From Vanilla planifolia (Eukaryota; Streptophyta; Magnoliopsida; Asparagales; Orchidaceae): a stretch of DNA of 64,000 nucleotides. The number at the start of each line of letters is the position of its first letter. Positions within the stretch are counted from its first letter, which is position 1. Where the stretch lies: contig JAIUJO010000084.1 in the NCBI GenBank assembly GCA_023846275.1, forward strand, positions 1,287,487 through 1,351,486, read 5' to 3'. Positions 1 to 13,439 of this stretch are shown here, piece after piece. Position numbers and translations under genes: made by a program. The notes beneath the pieces are model-generated. The model saw only the letters and a program-made list of their open reading frames with translations. It did not search any database and was not told the DNA's origin.

Positions 1-3000
1 CACAATAGGATCCAAATTTTGTGATGTCATCCCATACTAATGTGTCAAGAGTCTAGCTTGGTTTGAGCACCCTAAATTTCTCAAAGTAATGATCTTTTAG
101 GAGTGACCAACAAGCTGTGGTTAGACACATCATCAAAAAAGGATCAAGGTGGCTTGTCCACATAAAAAGGAGGACTGAATGGTAGAGCCAAACCAAGGTC
201 TGATAATGATCTTGTTAACTAGAAAAACTTATACTACTGGAGCTGAATATACCATGGTTACAATTACCAGCCTTAACCACTAATGGACTCTCATTAAGGG
301 AAATATATTGTTCTCATTCCAATTACTAGACTCATGGAGCCCATTTTTATTACATATTCACTACCTTCCTTTATCAAAATTAGGTAATTTATGTTCTTGA
401 AACCTTCCTTGGATGTGGTAGTCATCTAATAGGCTCCCTCTCTAAAATTGAACCCTAACTCTCAATCATTTATCACTGCCATGGTAGGCCCAAATCCAAC
501 CATCAAGTATTGATATGCAAGAAATTTGAATGATTATCATTAGCACAAAGGTCGTGTGATATACCAAGTCTTCTTAAATTGTCAAAGAGATGTGTGAATA
601 TAAATGCTTCCCATCCAAAAGATAGGTTTTAGTGCTTATATTAGCTCGGGAATTATAATGGTTGTTGGAGCAACATTTACCATTAGGAAAATTATAATTG
701 ATTTATTCAACCATTAATAGTTTCAAAGTCTAAAATTGTTCATACATGCACATGCATGGCTTAATCATTGAGAAAAGCATATGATTAATGATAGGATTGA
801 ATAGTAGTAATAGAAAATTATAGTGCCTAGTATCACTTCATGTGGTGGTTGACATATTCATCATGTTTAGCAACACTCCATAAAGAAAGAGCAAATGATC
901 CCAAGGTTGGATACCATACCTTCTCTTCTAAAATGTTGCCTTTCAACAATAGCACTCTTCGATGACAATCGTTCGTGGCAAAAAAAGAAAACCAAAATCG
1001 GTAATTTCAAAGGCCAAGCCAACAAGACAGTAGGGATGATGACACATTCAATAGCATTATAGAATGCTAATAGTTCCTCATAGAAGAAGTGTGGTGTTAA
1101 CAAAATAATTTAATGGAACCAATCCACCTGATAAAAAAGTAGGGAATATATGAACTTCCTCCTTAGGAAGGTTCAATTACATGGAAAAGCCCTACACATA
1201 TTGTATGACCATTTGAAGAGGTAGCGAACTCAGAAGAAGTAACATCACAAAAAAACTTCTATTGTGCAAAAGAGGTTTCAATCCAATCCAAATATGTTGC
1301 CAAAAGAGCTTCAAAGATATACAGTAAGAAACATAAAGGGTCTAACTAAGGATGATGGCCTTGGTTAGCACCCACTTGGTATGAAATGAAACAAGCATTA
1401 GAAAAATGGCATAAACATACAAATGATCCATAATGGCATGCACCAATTAAGTAACCATTAAAATGACTAAAAAGTGTCATGCCTTCCAAATTGAAGATGT
1501 GTAGCATGACTTAAGTTTCTAAAAAATTTTTTCCCCGAGATCAATGGAAAGAAATCAAGAAAACAATTGGCTTAAATCTTGGCCAATCACCAAGAAACAT
1601 CATGTTAATCACTTTAAAAACTTATAATTCAAGAACTAAGAAGTCACGTTTGTTGGGCCCTCACATACCACATGCACAGGAAGGCACAAAATGCCAGTGA
1701 GGGTTTACACTATAAGTCGTATCATACAGAGGTAACAACAAGCTCAACAAACAAATGGTTGCATGCACTTCGCACCACTAAAGTTTCAATGTGACATAGG
1801 CAAATACCATAACAAACAAACTACATAGTGGTAAAAAAGGTTCGATAATTAAACATTACACCAAGTCAAGTAGCCATTAAAATGGCACCTTATTCTTTCA
1901 TTAGTAATCCTAAATGATGATAATTATTGATAAAAGTTATACATTTTAGCCCCAAAATGAAGTGTGTCAAGAAAGCCACCACACCAAATAATAGGATACC
2001 ATCGCATGTAACACTAGAAAGGACAAGAGCATAGATAGGAAGGACACTATAGTGCACACATGGAAGAACAAAACTTTTGCTACAACATGAGTAAAATTAC
2101 ATACTATAATTCATAATGCAGAGGTGAAGAGTGGAACTTCAAAAATGAACAAGTATCCCGGTCACCATGGGCATAGTTTACCATAGGGCACAAGTAGACT
2201 GGCTTCCACATGCAGGAATAATGTTGCAGTGCACCAAGTGCTTTGCCTCACTTGCACCTATGGTAGTGTGCAATTATGGTGGCATCCCATCATGTACAAA
2301 TTCCAGCACACATTGCACCATCAAATTCTTAATTCACTGTGGGATTGCATATTGTAATAGTTCTGTGAGGGCAAGTCTCCAAATATGGTATCATATTATC
2401 CTCTATCCACCTATTGGAAAAGTAAAATTACCAAAAAAAAGTTACACGTTTCTGGCCCAACAAACGACATATAAAAGAGGTAGAACGGTAAACGTGGACT
2501 GGCTACCATGTGCAAGCACAGTGTTGTATTGTGCCTAGTACTCTATCATGAGCAAAACTACATCAGCTCATGGCACTTCACAAAACCTTTTACATACTAC
2601 ACCATCTATGTTACAATTTGATGCAAGCCAAACTGTGTCAAAACTTGCCCCTTGTAGATTGCAATTTGCACCAATTCCATAAAGGAAGGAGGTAAATCTC
2701 CCAAAAGAGTGACATCACCACCGTACCAAAGTAATAAGAAGTGATGAATAATTTTTAAAAAGTGAAACTTTGTGCCACACATATAGAACCACAATAGGTA
2801 CTACTTTAATAATCGATGTGACAATTGAGAGAAAATTTTCAACCTAATGTGAAGACCATGGGTTTGTGGTGATTAATCTACTATGACATAAGGTTGGGGC
2901 TCAATGGAACATGACAATTTGTAGAAATGGAAAAATACTATAATTCTTATATTGCACCATCTAAGTTTTGCGAAATACATTGTGAGGCAATTCAACTTTG

Positions 3001-4084
3001 CACTTAGACAAGCCTACAAGGGGTACAACATGAATCTTATAGTATCATAAAATGTATTATGGAAAGTATCAAACAAATCACCACATGAAGTTCAACGTGA
3101 AATATTACAATAAATAGAGCATGTAGACTAAGCGAGCTAGAGAGTAAGCACGCAAGCAAGCCTGCAAGTGAGTAAGGGGTGTTTTCAAATTTTTATGATA
3201 TCGATGTCTTTGAGGGGACGAATCTTATACTAAATATGGTAGGATCTCAATGAATCAATATTAGCAAGGCCACTTTACCACTTATAATCTCTTGTTTCAA
3301 ATTTATGTCATCTACAAAGGATTCTACCCATCGTTCATACTGAATTGTCATTTCTTATAGTGCTAATATCATACAACTTTCCAAAACACAAGGCGAGCCT
3401 GTGGTCATGTACCCTTGGGCTGCAAAGCCATTATTATTTCCTAATAAGTGAACAAAGGGCCTAAGCATCACATTCAAGATTGGATTCTGACTTAAAGACC
3501 TTCAATCATATTCCTGCACATGATGACTTTACACCATTGACTTTTATGACAAGTGTCATGAACAATTGTGTGAATTAATAGTTTCTCTATTACTAGCTTG
3601 GTTATCATGACACATTCATCAAACAGGTAAAACTAACTTCTCTCATAGTGCGCTAAACCTAATGCACATTCCCAATTGAAGGGTGAATAAGCCAATATAC
3701 TTAGTGAATTATTCTTTAAAATGATAGGAAAAGCCAACATCAAACAATAAAAAAGCTACATTGCTATGAGTGCTTGGCTACCACAAACCAGCTATCTTTA
3801 TGATAACTTTTCTGACACCATTAGCCTCAAATTTTGAAAGCCCAAAGTTTTGATAGGCCTTGCTTTCATGGTTTGTATTCACATTAGAATTTAGAATCAC
3901 ATGAGATTTTAACATTTTGTTCCACATGATTTTTTTTCTCATTGATAAAGTTAGGACACCTTCATTATCATTTAACAGAAGTTCCATTGCAATCAATCTT
4001 CCACCTTACAATGTGCTATGCTAGGGTCAACCTTTCAAGGAAAGATTTCTTTCCCTATTGACTTTACATAGCTTATTCTCGTTC
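1..4084. other. Unassigned intergenic DNA, no gene recognised
   Basis: I recognise no gene, RNA or known element domain here. Open frames are short, lie on both strands and match no family I know. The base composition is less AT-rich than the satellite region further right. A weak direct repeat is visible: a block at about 2,191-2,232 reappears at about 2,493-2,534 with roughly three quarters of bases matching. Both copies begin with GT(A/G)GACTGGCT. A short CAAG/GCAAG-rich stretch lies at about 3,125-3,178. The general look is that of very old repeats decayed past recognition. Confidence 0.5.
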
Positions 4085-5850
4085 TTTTGATTTCACTAGA
4101 TTATAGATAGGGTAGTTGAAATCTCATTAATCCATTCATGTGCATCCCAAATTAGATGATGATGTATTTAGCTACTTTAAGATAGTCATAGTGACTCCCA
4201 TTATTTACATGTGCTTTGTTGAATTTTTGCACTTTAACATTCAGAGCACTATGAAGAAATCACATTTCATGAACATCTTTAAAGCCCATCACATTGCTTT
4301 ATTATAACTAAAAAGTAAGATTCTTATGCTTTTACCAATTTTGAGTCAACTATTCAATGCTAGTGAAAGGGCTCTGTATGGGTTGCTCCAAATGTTTTGG
4401 CTAATGGACATGCGTCGATCTACTCTATGAGCATAAGTAGATTGAGTGGTCATCAACAATTAATGGCTTTGTGCTGGGACCCTCATGCCCTTTCCTTGGA
4501 GCCAATTCTTTTTCCAAAGTTACAAATCTATTTTGTCGACTTCCCTTACCTAAATTTCACCATTGAACAATACTTGTTCACCTTGGAGACATGGTGTCAT
4601 TATGAGTACGAACGGGTTTTGAAGGCACTCAACTATCCTAAACTTCAAGGGTCATCTGTGGGACATAAGACACCTCCCAACATATGGTCTCTACCATCTA
4701 CTTGGCCCTACCTCTAGCTAACTAGTTTCTAGGGCCGATAGTAATTAGAAAAGCCAACACTTCAAAAGTCCCCTACTTACATCTTAGTACCACTAGCTAT
4801 TGCCATTGACTACCAAATCTCATTTGTAGAAATTTTACTCAACTTCCTTTAAAAGCTCATACAAAATGGTGATATCTTAAAAGTTTTCTCCATCTCTTAG
4901 TACTAACCCATGTGCAAGTGTCACTCGCATGGAACCTTCCTTTTTTTTATTCTTGAAAGTTTTCATCCACACTAACTTATGCATTACTTTTTGAAATGAT
5001 ATTGCACCCTTATTCAAGTCAAGGCATTACATTGCATCAACAGTGAGGTGTGGGTTGAACTCTTACCTATTATCCATTTTTGGTACTAGTTAACTAAGAA
5101 CATGAGCTCTTACACACTCCTTAGTAGATTTCAACTTCCATAACCCCTTGTTCTATTGTCTTAATTGTCTAACACAATTTGTGGGCTCCAAGTTAGCATG
5201 TAGTTTGACATTATAATCATGTTTTTAGTTCATCCCACACTAATAACCATACTTACCTAAAAGTGGCACACTTTGAGCCTAGATTCCTTGGCTAAACTCC
5301 TCAAAGAGATCAAGGCCTCCTACCAATTTAAGGTATGACAATATGTCAAGGGCAACCTACCTCCAATAAGTCTAATTAATGGCTTTACTCAATGGAACTA
5401 AGACAATGGCTCTAGTTATCCTTAGGGAAACTTTGAAAGAAACTAAGCGCTCGATGCTTCAATTAGTCCTTCACTTGTGCACCTAAGTTAGAAAAAATGA
5501 TTTGCATGTTAGTATCGTTGTGGGCCATCGATAGAGTTTCCTTGAGATTTGTCCTAATTCTGAATAGTTCATAATCTTTTAGGTTTCAATAGGCTTGCTT
5601 TCACTCTAGCCCTTAACAAAGTATAAGGGATAGTTGGTGGCATACCCATTAAACAAGGATACCATAAATTATCTTCCTTGCTTAATTATTGGGCTTCATC
5701 AACTTTAGACTTGTATGTATGTCAGACTTCTTAGTCCATGTTTGAAGGCATGGTAGATACAGATCCCATTTGTCATCACCAATGCATGTGGTATCACCAA
5801 TGTAAGCCTCGATAAGGCAACTTCTACCAATTCAACCAAATTCATTCCCT
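4085..5850. repeat. Copy A of a ~1.8-kb head-to-tail direct repeat
   Basis: This unit is followed directly by a diverged second copy (about 5,855-7,655). Anchors that match in order include GTCATAGTGACTCCCAT at 4,185 versus 5,955, GAGCCT(A/G)GATTC at 5,275 versus 7,094, GTCAGACTTCTT at 5,721 versus 7,535, and ACCAATG(T/C)AAGCCT at 5,796 versus 7,609. Offsets are 1,770-1,819 bp, so the copies differ by small indels. The minus strand has a faint coding look, with long stretches of plausible residues broken by many stops, but I cannot assign a family. A 106-residue plus-strand frame at 4,397-4,717 is not kept open in copy B and is probably chance. The unit could be a tandemly duplicated fragment of a mobile element or two adjacent long terminal repeats. 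Confidence 0.7.
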
Positions 5851-5854
5851 TTGT

Positions 5855-7655
5855 TGTGGCTTCATTGGATAAAAGGTAAGGATAGTGGGAATCTCATTTA
5901 TCTATTCATGTGCATAACAAATTTAATAATAAGGAATTTAGTTACCTTAAGAGAGTCATAGTGACTCCCATCATTTACCTAGAAATGGTTGAATTTCTTC
6001 ACTTTGACATTGATAGCACTTGGTAGAAATTAGATTGCATGAGCATCCTTCTGAACAATCGCAATGCCTTGTTGTAATTAAATATTCAAATTCCTTATGC
6101 TTGTGCCAGTTTTTAGTAGAGTTTTTAATGCTAGGGGAATCGCCCCATAGGGGCCACTCTCAATCCATCGACTACTTAACAAGCATCAATCTACTGTTAA
6201 TGCACAAGTAGCTTGAATTATCCATTGATAGTCGATGAGTTTGGGATTATGACCCTCGTGCCCATTCCTTAGGCGAATCATTTTCCAAAAGTTATGAATA
6301 CCTTTTTATCAACTTCCTTCGCTTAATTTCACCTTCAATGAAAGGATATTCACCTTGCAAACATTATGTGGTTATGAGTATGATTGGTCCTCAAAGGGAT
6401 TCACTCATCCAGATTTTTAAGGTTTATCAGGAATGCATCAGACACTGCTCAACATGCCTTACTCTTCGAACCATAGGCCCTACTCCCAGCTAGGCCATTT
6501 TTAAGGACAATCAGCTATTAAGCAAAAAACAATTTCTCTTACCAAGGTCTCTAGCTATGTCTCTTAATAAATTCCTATTTCCATCGAACACCAAGTAACA
6601 GCTTTAGAATTTTAACTCGATGTTCTTTAGATTTCATGCAAAAATGGCACTGTCAAACTGGTTTCTCCCATCTCTTATCATTAGCTAACCCATTGTCAAG
6701 TGTCATTCCCTTTGAACATTTCTTGCTTTGATTGTTAAAGCTCTCATTTGAATATTATCTACTACAACCAAGATGTACACCAGTAAATGTTCTATGTTGG
6801 CTCGTGACATACATTTTGTAAGGGTTATTGCTGCCTCTTATTCATCAAGGTGTTGCAATGAACAGACAGATAGGTGTTCATCACATGATCAAATGCAATC
6901 TATTTTGAGACTAGCTGATCCAACGAGTGAGCTTTCATCCACTTGTTGGACTTCAACCTCCATGACCACCATATTATTGTTTTGATTCACCAACATTATT
7001 TGTAGGCTCTACGTTAGATCACAATTGAAGACTGTAATCCAACTTTTACTTCATCAACGCAGCCAGTTACACTTACCAAAAATTATCCACTTGGAGCCTG
7101 GATTCTTTGGCTCAACACATCGAAGAAGTTGGTCCCTCCTACAAATTTAATGTATCAGAATAGGTCAAGTGCATTGAGCCCTCAAGGCTTCTATTTAATG
7201 GCTTTACGTGATAGAACATCGATTGTTCCTTCAACTATGTTAAGGAAAACTTTTAATGGAACTAACTACAAGATTGATTTATTAGTCTTTCACCAATACA
7301 CCATGCCAAATTATCAATTTCACATTAGTGTCGCAAAAGGTCTCCACCAGAGTTTTCTCAGACTTTGACCTACTTAGGAATAGTTCACCATATTTTAGGT
7401 TTTGATAGACATGCTCTCATTTAAACCATCCATAAAATATTTGGGTCAGTCAGTGGATCACCACTTGAATAAGCAACCCATAACTCAGCTTCTTTTCGCC
7501 TTTTAGGCATACTCACCTTTAGACTAGCAAGCATGTCAGACTTCTTTGTTTGTGTTTCAAGATTGGCTATATAGGGAGCCTACTAGTGGTTACCAATTCA
7601 CATGATGCTACCAATGCAAGCCTTAGTAACGTGACAATTGTGATAGGCCACAACA
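5855..7655. repeat. Copy B of the ~1.8-kb head-to-tail direct repeat
   Basis: This is the second copy of the unit at about 4,085-5,850, with the same order of matching anchors and small length differences. By eye about two thirds of bases match, so the duplication is old. The match fades just after the shared ACCAATG(T/C)AAGCCT anchor at about 7,609. Sequence after about 7,655 has no partner after copy A, which places the right boundary of the duplicated block there. No recognisable protein domain is seen on either strand. Confidence 0.7.
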
Positions 7656-9990
7656 AGGATTTGTCCGTAGGTGACATTCTCCTGGGCTTTTACCACCATG
7701 ATTGTCCAAGGCAATCAACTTCTTGAGCTGTGCAACAAATTGTCTAATGACATTCTACATCTAGCTGATGCACAATGCCATCTACCATCTTCTTCCTTCT
7801 TAACAATTTCAAGCATCCTAAACACCCTTCTTAAAGCCCTTATCTTCTTTCTCTTATGGTTCTTATTTGCTATTGACCTCCTGTAATTATTTTTCCTTTG
7901 AAAAAATTGGCCACCTAATTTGGAGTGCATATCAAAATAACATGACTCAGTTATAATGCCTAGTGTAGTATTTGGTATGAGCCAAACGATGCACTCACCC
8001 TCCCAAGCACCACCATCTTGTTGACTTGATCAAGATACATAACTATGGACCCCTCTCTAAACTAAAATTTAGGCTTTGGGTTGCCTGATTTCCATATTAG
8101 GCTAATCTTATTTTCCTTACAATTACAAAAAAAAGATCACCATCATATGTTCCTTCTCCTCTATTTATTTACATTCTCAAACTCAATAGGTAGCATCACT
8201 TAAAATTAGTCACAATTCCACACTATAGAGCATGGAGTTGGGTTTATGAGGGGCATGTACTTGTCATGTTATAGCATTAATTCATACCAGGCAACACCTC
8301 AACACTTAAAGGCATCTACCTCTTACCACATTGACAACTCACCATCATCTATCACTTCAACAGGCTATGCCACAGCACGTGGTGCCATTGCTCCCTTCCA
8401 AGTAGTGGTCGAGACCCAAACTAGTAGTTCTAGGCTTTTACAAGGAGCAACAAGTCACAGTGCACCCATGCAGGCATGTCCTTTACCTATATGGTTAAGT
8501 GGAAATTACATTAAAAAATTTGATGGTCCACTAGATTCTACAATTCACGACATGTATTGCAATTGGTTGCATTCTTCATCAATGTAAGAGCTAAGATATC
8601 CATAGTTGAAAGTCTTTTGAAATTCAATTACTAAGCCCCATTAGAACTTATAATGCATAACAAACTCATTGCGAGCTTAACATTAGCTCTCCATCAACAC
8701 ACGAACACAAACATAATCTACTATTTATCCTCCATTGTGTCAAACTCCACATCGAAGAAAGAGCACACGCGGTGGAAGAATGCAACATCGAATAGGCATC
8801 ACACCTCAAAAGGTTTCATGGTTCACTTGATCATTCGGAGCTCTCGTCGATGATCCTTTAGTAGGTTCACATATGGAAACATTATTATGTCTTGTTCTTC
8901 CTTTAAATCATAAGGTCCAATAAACTTCTTATCCAATCAAATGTGGCAAATGACTTCCATTTTATCGATCCAAACACTTCACTTAACCTACTAATCGGTA
9001 GGAGCAATGGGTAATTTGTACATAGTGCATGGACATCATAAATGCAATCTAATGACTAACACTTACTAGGAATATTTTGTTGATAACCAAATATTGAAAT
9101 GATCAACTCTCATCAAGGTGAAAATTTTGTAAGATTACATAGGCCTTTTAATAAAGGAAATGGACTTATTGAATACATCAACGTAACATTCATGTGGCCC
9201 ATGACATCAAAGCGAATTATAGACTTGTGATTACCATAAACTTTCATGGCTTAAGTGTCCATAGTCTTTTTAAAAAGTTGGCCATAGGTCTGGCACCTCA
9301 TATAATTAGTTAACAGGGTAAGGTCTCACTCATTGACAAAATTAACCTAATAAATCTTTTCACCAAGTAAGAATGGCCATGCACCACCACCTATAAAATT
9401 GAGAAAGAACTCTCAATTTGTCAATCCTTGCTATGAGACTTGATAACCTTCCCATAATTGCATCAAATTAGTCTGTAGGTTTCACTATTGGCTGTGGCCT
9501 CCTATCAATTCACTTTAGTTTTTGCCATGTTTACCATACTCTAATAGATTAGTGAAAGGAGACATTCCCAATGTTGGTGACTTTGTTGGAGGAGAGATGA
9601 TCAAAATATAATTTTTATCCAGGTGGATGGTATTGTTTGTAGTGAAAGGTGTGTGGAGGTAAGAGGTTGAACAAGCAGACATAGAAGAAGCACGATTGAA
9701 TTTTGGTTCCAACTAGAGTTGTCAACTTATTAGAAGGCATGTTCAGGCATGTGCTTAATTCTACTTCTAGCAAACTCTAAAATGAAAAGGAATCAATAAC
9801 TTCCTAAGTACCTATGGGAAGTAGTAAACAATGGCCAACTCTAAATCTAGAAATATTGCAAAATTTAAGGGCTATCATGGCCATATTATCCCCAAGATGT
9901 GTGGCTGATGAAAAAGTTTTGACCCCAACGAAGGACAATTATGGGGATGCTAGTATTGCTCTGTGTTCCATGATCTAGGAAATTATAGTG
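7656..9990. other. Unassigned DNA between the 1.8-kb repeat and LINE-1
   Basis: Nothing here is assigned with confidence. Overlapping frames on opposite strands (7,671-7,886 plus and 7,715-7,930 minus) and plus frames at 8,246-8,587 and 8,653-8,853 are open for 66-113 codons but match no family I recognise. The minus strand of about 7,680-7,930 is basic (Lys/Arg-rich) and could be a decayed remnant of an element continuing leftwards into the tandem repeat. From about 9,730 the composition resembles the purine-richer sense strand of the LINE that follows, so its 5' part may begin here. Confidence 0.4.
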
Positions 9991-10021
9991 GTTACCTCAG
10001 GGAAGTGAATGGAACAACGTA

Positions 10022-11075
10022 GTGACATCATTAGAACCATCACAGTTAAATGAATTTTGTTTTGATAATATTACATCTAAGGATGATGTAGATGAATGTT
10101 CAAGAATGTGGAATGCTTTAATTATGAAAGTGAGTATGTTAATGATAAGGAAGGAGATGGAAGTGACAAACCAACTAGATGGTGAACTGAAGGTTGATGA
10201 GCTTATGTAATTATGTACTACCTCAAAGGAGCGTGTTGCATGTCTAATTAATACTAAAATAGGTTATTTACAAAGGTGCATGCAAATTGTTTGTGAGAAT
10301 GTTGAAATGACAAAGTGGAAACTCTCTGAATGGAAATCATTCAGCAAATAGCTTGAGTAAGGTGAGCTTAATGAAGCTTTTATGAGTGGGAGAAAGGCAA
10401 TGTTAACAACATTTTTATAGGAGTTCCCTTTATTAATTACATGGAGCGATAAAGAAATTTAGATGTGTGGATGATGGCATCGAACTATACTTTTTCATAA
10501 TTAATGATGAAATATACCCTTTGAATGAGGCTTGTGATCGATGATTTTGCTATCTCTAGTATGATTTTGTGGTAGAGTGTACGGTGGTTGTTTGTCTTCA
10601 AAATGGATTGCTAGAATACGCTAATGTAGATGAGGCAATTTCAATGGGTTTTAAGTTCTAGATTTGTTCACTAAGTGCTTTAATTTGTTCTTTGAGTTAA
10701 CTACAAGTAGTGATTGCATGTGTTTGAGAGGACTCTAGAGGGATGTGGGCCTTGTATAGGATTAGAAAAGTAAATAGATGGTTTTAAGTTTAATACTTTC
10801 ATAATTATGTGATGCTACGTTTGGGATCATTTTCAATCACTCCGTATTTTTTTGGGAAATGTAGAACATTTTACACTATGCCAAATTCATGGGTGAGTCT
10901 ATTCGGATTAATGGTTGGATGGTTGACTTGTAGTGGTCATCATTTTCTAGAGTATGTATATGAATAGACATTTCGAAGCCACTTGGAGTGATTCTATAGC
11001 GCAATGGGCAAATTGGTTAATTTCTTTAGAGGTTTTAGTATGAGGAACTACCTTCTATATACTTGGTGGGACTAG
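10022..11075 (+). pseudogene. LINE-1 ORF1 remnant (DUF4283-like)
   Basis: This is the remains of the nucleic-acid-binding first ORF of a plant L1 LINE. A 62-codon open stretch at 10,022-10,210 is acidic and has no clear match. The segment at about 10,497-10,536 reads IINDEIYPLNEAC and is matched in LINE-2 at about 17,094-17,133 by IINDEIHLSNKAC. Further on, the stretch at about 10,780-10,930 aligns loosely with the DUF4283 part of LINE-2. Several frames are needed and stops are common. No zinc knuckle corresponding to the LINE-2 segment at 17,520-17,702 is visible. Assignment rests mainly on the shared block with LINE-2 and on its position upstream of a clear ORF2. Confidence 0.6.
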
Positions 11076-12150
11076 CCTCTATAAGAGGTTTGATTAGTAG
11101 CCTCTTCTATCACAAAACCTTTAAGGAACTACAGATGGCTACAACGTTACAAGGTTCACTAGGAAATTTTATTTGGTATTGCTCATGGCTTTACCTTGTT
11201 ATGAATTAGGTTATTTTAGCTGTGGTGGATAACGTAAAGAAGGTTTTGATACTATTGAATTGCTACTCATCTCATCAAGTTCACTTGGAATACAATCGAG
11301 TGGTATTTGGTTACCTACATGGTGTTGATCTTGATGGATATAGTTGAAGCTTGGCCTGAGCATGCTGACATCTACAAGGTAGGTAGAAGCAATGTTACTT
11401 TTCTTTTGGATATACTGATCAATAGGCATGAAAATCTTTCTAGTGTTTCTAATAAAGAAAGGATTCAAAATGGAAACATAAATGATGTGCAATTGTTGTA
11501 GACGTATTTATTGTGGTGTCCTTGGAGATATTATAAGTAATGGATGTTTCAAACTATGTTCATCAGATTTGTTAAGGAATGGTCAACCAGCTTATATGAA
11601 TGGTTTTATGCAAAACACTATATTCAATTTTGGCATTTCATCTAGTTTACTAAGAATAGCAAGCTATAAAGAGTTAGACTTTGAGAGATTTATTATGCAT
11701 CTAAGGAACTTGTGTATATTAAGTGACTACATTAAGGGATAATTTGGAGAAATGATGTGCTAGTTGTGAGAAACACCATTATTGGATGGACCAAGATTAA
11801 TTGTGTTGGAATGGTTATAAGAAAAAGAGCCTCTTTATTTGTTCATAAATGTCAATATATTGTTAAGAAAGAGGCGGCATCTTCAAGAGGAGGAGCAATA
11901 TTTAGAGCTACAACCTTTACTCAATTTCAAATAGTTGGTAGGAGATACAACTTCGTGGCTTGTGCAAAATTCATAATGGGTAAATTATTTATGGACAATT
12001 AACTTTGGGGACTCAGGCTATTAAAGCATGCTAGTTTTGAATAGTGCAATGAATGTCATGAAGTGTTTGAGTCCTATGTGCTACTATTGATGTGTGGTGC
12101 CTCTAAAATGTTCATCTAACATAATAGAGAGTGCTGTAGAGGTGTGAACT
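11076..12150 (+). other. Unassigned segment between LINE-1 ORF1 and ORF2
   Basis: Three short open stretches lie here (11,307-11,501, 11,482-11,742 and 11,757-12,002), none with a family I recognise. The first part (about 11,080-11,270) is similar to the extreme right of the window (about 63,755-63,950). Both carry a block matching ATTTGG(T/G)ATTGCT(C/T)ATG followed by TTTACCTTG. The last part near 12,090 has a short match to LINE-2 at about 19,760 (GTGGT(G/A)CCT(C/A)TAAAATG), so at least that end belongs to the LINE. The middle could be a diverged ORF1 C-terminus or a separate insertion. Confidence 0.35.
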
Positions 12151-12179
12151 CTATCTAAGGGCTTATTTTTTATTTAATA

Positions 12180-12790
12180 AAATGTGGTTACATTTGTAGC
12201 ATGGAATATTCAAGGCTTTAGAGATAAGAAATCTCATAGGTACTTATAGTGCTTGGTAATGGAAAATAAGTTCTTCATAGTTGCTTTGTTTGAAACGTTG
12301 ATGGAGAACTTTAAAAGTCTTGAGGTAGATTAACTTTTGGGTAGGAATTGGAATTACTTTTTTTAATCATTGACTATATTGTCAGGGACTATTATGATTT
12401 TATGTAGGAAGTAAGTAGAGCTTGAGATTGTGAATCCATCCTCATATGTGGTTACTATCTATGTGAGATATGACAATAACTACTCCTAGTAGTATTGTGC
12501 AATGTGTTCATCAAAAGATTATATGAAGCACTAGGCATATAAGGTCCAAATTAGAGAATCAACAAAACTTGGTGGATCATTGATTGTTGTAGAGGATTGC
12601 AACATCTTACTCACATAGACCGAGAAAATGAGGAAACCTTTAGAAGTGGGCAAGATTAGTGTGAGTTCTCCAGCTTCATTAATGATCTAGATTGGACTGA
12701 CTTGAAATGTATTGGGAATAGGTTCACTTGGTGCCAGGAGAAGGTGGGGAGTGCTCATAGATATGAAAGGCTACATGAGCAATTATGAAT
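12180..12790 (+). pseudogene. LINE-1 ORF2 endonuclease remnant (AP-like)
   Basis: This is the N-terminal endonuclease of the LINE ORF2 protein, which nicks target DNA. The start of the domain is seen at about 12,199 as AWNIQGFRDKKSHR, matching the W-N-(I/V)-(R/Q)-G opening typical of plant L1 endonucleases. The end is seen at about 12,650-12,780 with FINDLDWTDLKCIGNRFTWC followed by an ERL motif. This is the family's F-IN-DL-L-DL-G-FTW signature before the conserved R-ERLDR segment. In between the frame is broken by several stops and indels. The equivalent part of LINE-2 is at about 19,870-20,470. Confidence 0.8.
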
Positions 12791-13439
12791 ATTGATGGTA
12801 TGTAAGCATCCCTAAGTAAAAAAGTGACATAGTTTCCTTATTTCAAGTAAGACAACTTCCCTCTACTTATTCAGTTCAAAAAATTATTAGTAAATAAAAC
12901 TATTAGGATAACCCAACTTGTAAACATATGGCTATCACTTCCACATTCAACTAATGTAGTGCAAGTAGCTTGAAAAATGATTGATAGAGTAAATCCTATA
13001 AATAGTTTGTCCACTAAATTTAGCAATGTTATGGCTTTATTAAAGAAATGAAGCATAGCTAAGTTTAGTAGTATTCTTGATAAACCTCTCTAGTTGGAAT
13101 AAGAGATCAAGGAGCTTCAACTTTTGGAATCTAAGTATGGATTATTAGTGTCAGAACATGATCGTTCAATATAATGTATTACTTCTTATCGTAAGGCTAT
13201 GGCACTAGAAGAAGCATGATGATACCAACATGTTAAGCTACATTGGGCCACCCCAACTAGAGCACATATTTTTTTTTGTAGTAGCTACTTTTATGCAAAA
13301 AAAGATTATATAAGTCATCATAAAAATGCTAGTAAGGAATTGGTAGCTTTCTTAATAAAGATTAAAGATATTGTCATGCAACTCATAAAAAAAGAACTAT
13401 AGTTTTGAGCATTATGAACCTCCTAAACCTTTCTTGCCT

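Noticed and set aside
2167-2538. 123-codon plus-strand open frame
   Set aside because: It matches no family, has no sign of codon conservation and contains both copies of a short direct repeat. It is probably chance.
4397-4717. 106-codon open frame inside copy A of the 1.8-kb repeat
   Set aside because: The equivalent part of copy B is not open in the same frame, so there is no sign of selection for a protein.
8246-8853. Two plus-strand frames of 113 and 66 codons
   Set aside because: They are Ser/Thr/His-rich with no recognisable domain and no neighbouring gene structure.
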